From Tannerella sp. (lineage in GTDB: Bacteria; Bacteroidota; Bacteroidia; Bacteroidales; Tannerellaceae): a stretch of 9,570 nt of DNA. The notes under the pieces are model-generated. The model saw only the letters and a list, made by a program, of their open reading frames with translations, was not told the DNA's origin and made no database searches. The DNA lies in contig JAIRLL010000156.1 of NCBI GenBank assembly GCA_031259505.1, forward strand, positions 1 to 9,570, written 5' to 3'. Position numbers and translations under genes: made by a program. This document shows, one piece after another, positions 4,900 to 9,570 of this stretch (position 1 is its first letter; the number at the start of each line of letters is the position of its first letter).

Positions 4900-6840
4900 T
4901 CAATATCCCGGATTCTGCAACAGAGCCGGGTTGAGTTGTCTTTCATTATTCGGCAACGGATAGAGATAATTCTTGCGGGTCATGTTGAAATTCGATACAG
5001 GGTTGACAACCAGCGCCTGTGAACCGTCGGGCAACGCCTCTAATCCGTATACGGCAACACCGGCAGAATATGTTGGCTCACCCTCGTCGGTGGTGGATGT
5101 CATTACTTCCGTATCAGTTCCATCGGGGTTCTTCAGGACAATACCCAGACGGCTGGCGTTCAACTCTTGTTCGGCAATGCCCCAGCGCTTCAGATCCCAC
5201 TGTCTGGTGTCCTCACAGCGCAACTCGACAGCTCTCTCATTGCGGATCAAGTCGAGTATCGTCAATGACAAAGACTGGCCTGTATTCGCCGCGTAGTTCG
5301 CCCTGGCTTGCTCCACAGAGGCGTTACTGATGGGGGCGGAACCGGCGCGGGCGTGAAGCTTGTTGACCGATATATTTAAGTCTTCATTGGAGATTGTCCC
5401 GTTACCCAACTCGCACTTGGCTTCTGCATAAATCAGATAGACTTCTGCAAGGCGAAGCACCGGGTAATTATAGGATTCTTCGTAATCGGTGCGGCCTTTG
5501 CGTTCCGAAATCATCTTGCGGTTCTGGAAACCGCTCTGTCCCGGCATAGTCATTATCGGATAGTAAGTAATACAGGCATCAGGAAACTGATCATCATCGC
5601 CGACATAATCTGCCAGAGCGTATGTAGATGCGTCTGCTCCGCGATCCCAATACATGCTGTAGTACTTCTGTCCGGGTTTTTTGATGCAGGAGGTCAAGCG
5701 GTCATCACGGTTGGCGTACAGGTCCGTCATATTGTTGTAACCACGGTAATCCACACTGTATAAATAGGGCAGTCCGTCCGTGGTGCAAGGCGCCATGTTC
5801 ATCCATTTCAATGTTACCGCTCCCAAATTGTCCTGATCACCGCCGAAACCTTTGGTAATGTTAGTACGTGTCTGGTTACTTGTGTGGTCATGGGCGATTT
5901 GGAGGATATACTCTTTGTTCCGGTCTTTTGTGAAACCCATCGGATTGGTGTTTGCGTCTTCCAGATTGAAGAGATAGCTGTAGGCGATACGTTCATACTT
6001 AGTTCCTTCGGCTTCCCACAATTCATACTTCCCGGAATTCATGACTGTATTAGCCAGTGAAGCGGCTTCGGTCAGCATGGCCTCTATCGACGGATAGCCT
6101 GCCGGTTTGGCGCTGCCCGCACCTTCCCTGGTACCGTCGCCGTCGGTCGTGTTGCTTACATATTTTTCCCACGTGGCTTCAAACAGCAGCACGCGAGCCT
6201 TGAACGCCTGTGCTCCCTGTTTGGAAACATGACCGTCGTAAGCCGATTCGTCCGGGAGGCTGTTGATTGCCTCATCCAAGTCTTCCAACACCTGAGCGAT
6301 CACTTCGTAGCGGGAATTACGCGGCATATGCAATTCCTCGGAAGAAATGGACAGGGAGGAAGTAATGATCGGCACACCGCCAAAGCGTCGCAACAGAAAG
6401 AAATACTGGTAAGCTCTGAAGAATTTGGCCGTGGCCACGGACGCGCTGATGTCGTCCGTACCTGTATAGGCAGCCGCTTTTTCCAGCAACACATTGCACT
6501 TGCGTATTTTGGCATAGCACAGGCCCCAGTAAGCGTCCGTGGCGCCAGCGGCCAGGGTTCCTTTTGCCACATCGGTTTCACCGGTAATCACGTCTGAGTT
6601 ATTGTCCCAGAGTTCGCCGAGGCCGCTGCTGTAACTTGTTCCGTTTACGGTTTCAGACACAGCTTTAAAACCATAGAAACTGTATGTTCCATTGGCAGCT
6701 GCTTGAAATTCCGCCGCATTCCTGTAATAATTCACTTCTGTCTGTGCATCGGTGGGCTTCAGATCCAGGAAATAGTCTGAGCATGAAGACATGGCCAACA
6801 TGACTGCCACCGAACTTGCTATAAAAAATATCTTTTTCAT
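4900..6840 (-). CDS. SusD/RagB-type glycan-binding outer-membrane lipoprotein
   Basis: The 646-residue product is a surface lipoprotein that, with its SusC partner, captures oligosaccharides and closes over the transporter like a lid. The signal peptide ends in a lipobox, LAMSSC, with C20 as the lipidated residue, followed by SDYFLDLKPTD, a typical SusD start. The N-terminal SusD-like region has AKFFRAYQYFFLLRRFGG at 138-155. The C-terminal SusD/RagB domain has YPVLRLAEVYLIYAEAK at 459-475, the hallmark IRNERAVELRCEDTRQWDL at 532-550 with KRWG, and the usual end at 623-646 (KNYLYPLP, then LNPALLQNPGY). It is somewhat longer than many family members (about 500-600), with extra sequence around 225-250 and 565-615. 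The start is fixed by the signal peptide and an unusually good AGGAG at 6854-6850, nine bases upstream. It lies 30 bp after susC and is almost certainly co-transcribed with it. The ligand is not readable from sequence. Confidence 0.95.
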   Translation of the reverse strand: MKKIFFIASSVAVMLAMSSCSDYFLDLKPTDAQTEVNYYRNAAEFQAAANGTYSFYGFKAVSETVNGTSYSSGLGELWDNNSDVITGETDVAKGTLAAGATDAYWGLCYAKIRKCNVLLEKAAAYTGTDDISASVATAKFFRAYQYFFLLRRFGGVPIITSSLSISSEELHMPRNSRYEVIAQVLEDLDEAINSLPDESAYDGHVSKQGAQAFKARVLLFEATWEKYVSNTTDGDGTREGAGSAKPAGYPSIEAMLTEAASLANTVMNSGKYELWEAEGTKYERIAYSYLFNLEDANTNPMGFTKDRNKEYILQIAHDHTSNQTRTNITKGFGGDQDNLGAVTLKWMNMAPCTTDGLPYLYSVDYRGYNNMTDLYANRDDRLTSCIKKPGQKYYSMYWDRGADASTYALADYVGDDDQFPDACITYYPIMTMPGQSGFQNRKMISERKGRTDYEESYNYPVLRLAEVYLIYAEAKCELGNGTISNEDLNISVNKLHARAGSAPISNASVEQARANYAANTGQSLSLTILDLIRNERAVELRCEDTRQWDLKRWGIAEQELNASRLGIVLKNPDGTDTEVMTSTTDEGEPTYSAGVAVYGLEALPDGSQALVVNPVSNFNMTRKNYLYPLPNNERQLNPALLQNPGY

Positions 6841-6849
6841 TTGTAAATT

Positions 6850-6854
6850 CTCCT
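6850..6854 (-). promoter_or_regulatory. Shine-Dalgarno AGGAG before susD
   Basis: The minus strand reads TAGGAGAA with AGGAG ending nine bases before the susD ATG, within the 27-30 bp susC-susD gap. Bacteroidota genes usually lack such sites, so it supports this start and suggests deliberate strong re-initiation of susD. Confidence 0.6.
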
Positions 6855-6870
6855 ATTTATCAATTACTAA

Positions 6871-9570
6871 TTAAAATGTCAAATCAAGTCCGACTGTCCA
6901 GCTGCGGCTAAACGGCAGAGATGTTCTTGAAGCCGTACTCTTTTCAGGGTCGTAACCGTCGTGCACACCTGACAGTTCGGCAGTGTTGTCGCCTGAAAAG
7001 TAGAATCTCAATTTCTCTATGCTCCATTTGTTGGTGATAATGGCAGGTATCGTATAACCAATGGAGATATTCTTTACACGTGCATACCAGGCATTCTGGA
7101 TGGAGGAATCATTGTTATTCATGTTCCAGTTATTCTTGTTGTTGTTAAGGGAGAGGCGGGCGTACTGAGCATCCTGGTTGTCCCACGTCCAGGTATCTAA
7201 GTGGGTAGTCAGTATATTGTTGTAATTGCGGTAGAATGCGTTCATGTTCATGCCGCTATTGTCGCCCCAGCCACCGCGGATGATGTATTGCCGCCCCAGG
7301 CCCTGCACGAACAGGGAGAAATCGAAGTTGTTCCAGCGGGCGCCGGCGTTCAGCCCAAAAGTGAAATGCGGATCTGTATCACCATAGTAATAAACGTCAC
7401 CCGAACCGGTATTGCCTTTACCGTCGGTTGTGTCATTGGCCGGGTCAAGAATCAGTACTTTCTTTATGTCGCCCGGACGCAAGTGTGTTTCCGCACTGGA
7501 TTCGGCTACCGTAGACAGGGCGCTGGCACAATTGGCGTATTGCTTGTAGTATTCGGCAATCTCTTCGTAAGAAGTGAAATACCCGTCGGTCTTATATACA
7601 AACAGGGAGTTCAGGGGATAACCTTCGCGGACAGTAACTCTGCCGACCGTCCATGTGTCGGTTCCTGCATAATCGGTTACCATGGATCTTGCATCAGCCA
7701 ATGATGCACCTGCCCAATATTCCACCTTACCTGCCTTGTCTGTCCAGGTCATCGATGCTTCCCAGCCTTTTACACTGAGTTTGGCGCTGTTTGTAGCAGG
7801 AGCGGTGGCGCCCAGTACATCAGAATATTTCAGCGCCACGAGCATTCCGTCATTCTTCTTCTGATACAAGTCGAAACTGCCTGTCAGGCGGTTGTTCAGC
7901 AGGGCGAAGTCGATACCGATATTCAGGTTGTGCAGTTTCTCCCAGGTACGGGAGTAGTCGGTCATCGAACTCAAATAGGAAGTAGAGGCTAAACCACCGT
8001 TAAAGTAATAAGTGGACAGAGATATACCGGATAGGTAGTCGTAGTTTCCCAGACTTGTAACGGCTCCACCGGTAATACCATAAGAAGCACGCAATTTCAA
8101 GTTGTTTATCTGCTCTATGTCTTTCATAAAATCTTCTTCCGAGATTCTCCAGCCGATACTTCCCGCGCCAAAGTTGCTCCAGCGGTAATCGGGATGGAAT
8201 TTGGAAGTACCGTCGCGGCGTCCAAGCAATTCCAACAGGTATTTGCCGGCATAGTTATAATTCAAACGGCTGAAATAGGAGACATAGCCATTCTGGTTGG
8301 AACCTCCTGTTATGCTCTGGTTAGCGGCTTCGGAAGAGGCGGTAGCAAGGTCGTACAGACCTTCATACAGCAAATTTGTACGTCTGGCAGTTACATTTTT
8401 GTAAGTGCTTTTTTCTGCATTAGCGCCCACCATGGCGGCCACATTGTGTACTTGGGCAAAGGTGTGGCTATAATCCAACTGCAACTGATAATTCTCATAG
8501 AAAATACGTTGTATCCTTTCCTGTATATATGAGTTGGTTCCCGTATTATAGTCCATCGTCTTGCTGCCATCCCAATAGCCTACGGAATAAGGGAGTTTAG
8601 TTTCCGTCTCCACGTTGTTGTTCTTGATGAACGACATGGAACCGGTAGCGCGCAAATCTTTAGTAAGCTGGGCGGTCAGGGAGTTGGAGTAACGGAACGT
8701 TTCGTATTCCTGTTGCTTGCGTCCGGCTGCCTGCATGGCCGCCAGCGGAGAACGTTCATTGACGTAGAAATCATAATATTGTCCTGATGGAGTGTATGCC
8801 GCACCTGCTGGTGCATCATACATACCGGAGTTGGTACCGTCCAAACCATCCCTCGGGCCATCTACAAATCTGTTGTTGTACGACATATTCATGTTGAAAG
8901 TCAGCCATTTAGTCAAGTCGAAATCCGCGTTTAAGCGGGCATTGTACTTCTTGACGCCATCCTTCGTAGCAATGATGACCGAATTGTCGCCGGCATATCC
9001 CACGGATGCCATCCAGCGGGCACGGTCGCTGGAACCTATAACATTGACGTTATGCTGGGTAGAGTAGGTAGTTCCGTAAAGCAGGTTTATCCAGTTGTTT
9101 GAGGCGAAATTGTACAAGACGCCATTCTTGGTATGATCAAATGCTTCACCCAAAGCCATCTTGTCTATTGCAAGGTAGCCTGGATCTACATAACTATCTG
9201 CAAAGGTAACGCCCGGATACGGCGTGCCGGTAGCGTTCAGCACATCATTCCAAATCTGTCCGTTTATACTACGTTGTGTTACCAGTTCGCCTCCTTTCCC
9301 GTCGGAGATTACGAAGTCCTGATAAGAGGCATTTACGTATGCCGATGCCCACTCTTTCATATTTGCCAGAGGCACTATATTGGCGGGAGTATTGGCTGTA
9401 ACCATACCGTTATAAGTTACCTTTATCTTCTCGCCTTTTTTCCCTTTCTTGGTAGTTACCAGAATGACGCCACCGGCGGCACGTGAACCATAGATAGCGG
9501 CAGAGGCATCTTTCAATACAGACACGTTTTCAATGTCATTTGGATTCAGCGAGTTGAATTCCGTATTACT
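6871..9570 (-). CDS. SusC/RagA-type TonB-dependent outer-membrane transporter (N-terminus outside window)
   Basis: The visible 899 codons read in frame to the window edge, so the gene continues beyond 9570. The GTG at 9525 is an internal valine, not the start, because family sequence precedes it (NSLNPNDIENVSVLKDASAA). Residues 1-50 are the end of the plug domain, with the SusC hallmark SVLKDASAAIYGSRAAGGVI followed by LVTTKKGK. The rest is the 22-strand barrel, with alternating Tyr/Gly/Asn-rich beta-strands and a standard C-terminal aromatic end, FSRSWTVGLDLTF. SusC proteins are usually 1000-1100 residues, so roughly 100-200 are missing: signal peptide, CarboxypepD-like domain, TonB box and start of the plug. 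It imports the oligosaccharides bound by the SusD partner, powered by TonB-ExbBD. No lesion is visible in the part seen. The promoter, any sigma/anti-sigma or two-component regulator, and therefore the control of the locus, lie outside. Confidence 0.95.
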   Translation of the reverse strand, partial: SNTEFNSLNPNDIENVSVLKDASAAIYGSRAAGGVILVTTKKGKKGEKIKVTYNGMVTANTPANIVPLANMKEWASAYVNASYQDFVISDGKGGELVTQRSINGQIWNDVLNATGTPYPGVTFADSYVDPGYLAIDKMALGEAFDHTKNGVLYNFASNNWINLLYGTTYSTQHNVNVIGSSDRARWMASVGYAGDNSVIIATKDGVKKYNARLNADFDLTKWLTFNMNMSYNNRFVDGPRDGLDGTNSGMYDAPAGAAYTPSGQYYDFYVNERSPLAAMQAAGRKQQEYETFRYSNSLTAQLTKDLRATGSMSFIKNNNVETETKLPYSVGYWDGSKTMDYNTGTNSYIQERIQRIFYENYQLQLDYSHTFAQVHNVAAMVGANAEKSTYKNVTARRTNLLYEGLYDLATASSEAANQSITGGSNQNGYVSYFSRLNYNYAGKYLLELLGRRDGTSKFHPDYRWSNFGAGSIGWRISEEDFMKDIEQINNLKLRASYGITGGAVTSLGNYDYLSGISLSTYYFNGGLASTSYLSSMTDYSRTWEKLHNLNIGIDFALLNNRLTGSFDLYQKKNDGMLVALKYSDVLGATAPATNSAKLSVKGWEASMTWTDKAGKVEYWAGASLADARSMVTDYAGTDTWTVGRVTVREGYPLNSLFVYKTDGYFTSYEEIAEYYKQYANCASALSTVAESSAETHLRPGDIKKVLILDPANDTTDGKGNTGSGDVYYYGDTDPHFTFGLNAGARWNNFDFSLFVQGLGRQYIIRGGWGDNSGMNMNAFYRNYNNILTTHLDTWTWDNQDAQYARLSLNNNKNNWNMNNNDSSIQNAWYARVKNISIGYTIPAIITNKWSIEKLRFYFSGDNTAELSGVHDGYDPEKSTASRTSLPFSRSWTVGLDLTF

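Noticed and set aside
6229..6597. Plus-strand 122-codon frame within susD and similar antisense frames in susC
   Set aside because: They are shadows of strongly supported SusD and SusC coding sequence.
9523..9525. GTG at 9525 as the start of the SusC gene
   Set aside because: The frame stays open to 9570 and the preceding residues (NSLNPNDIEN) are standard SusC plug sequence, so the true start is outside the window.

Overview
The window looks like chromosomal DNA of a Bacteroidales bacterium (Bacteroides, Parabacteroides or a near relative). It has a SusC/SusD nutrient-uptake pair, a SusD lipoprotein signal, Bacteroidota-type TAnnTTTG promoter boxes and a DUF4469/HU-like DNA-binding protein of the kind common in that group. 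Every gene I can support is on the minus strand, so transcription runs from the high-coordinate end to the low one.

Right part (2564-9570): three genes of a polysaccharide utilization locus (PUL). In transcription order they are a SusC-type TonB-dependent outer-membrane transporter (N-terminus cut by the window edge), a SusD-type surface glycan-binding lipoprotein, and a secreted heparinase II/III-like polysaccharide lyase. SusC and SusD are 27-30 bp apart. The lyase follows after 83 bp that contain a strong stem-loop but no recognisable promoter. A Rho-independent terminator (about 2476-2508) closes the unit. The likely job is to bind an acidic (uronic-acid-containing) glycan at the surface, import oligosaccharides and cleave them by beta-elimination. 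The exact glycan cannot be read from the sequence.

Middle (1318-2420): a separately promoted, clearly GC-richer gene for a DUF4469-type HU/IHF-like DNA-binding protein. It is followed by a 13-bp perfect stem-loop and an array of 23-bp tandem repeats that forms three further small hairpins. The rest of this 322-bp gap holds the promoter of the next gene.

Left part (1-1317): a degenerate AbiE type IV toxin-antitoxin module. The AbiEi-like antitoxin gene looks intact. The AbiEii-like toxin frame keeps its extreme N-terminus and its C-terminal third but lacks the nucleotidyltransferase core, apparently through an in-frame internal deletion. Its stop codon overlaps the start codon of a third gene, of which only the signal peptide and first residues of a secreted protein lie inside the window. 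The three frames therefore form a chain of ATGA overlaps.

The most noteworthy items are the precisely deleted toxin that keeps both translational-coupling junctions, and the hairpin-forming tandem array beside the DNA-binding gene. I found no RNA genes, CRISPR array, insertion sequence or integrase.
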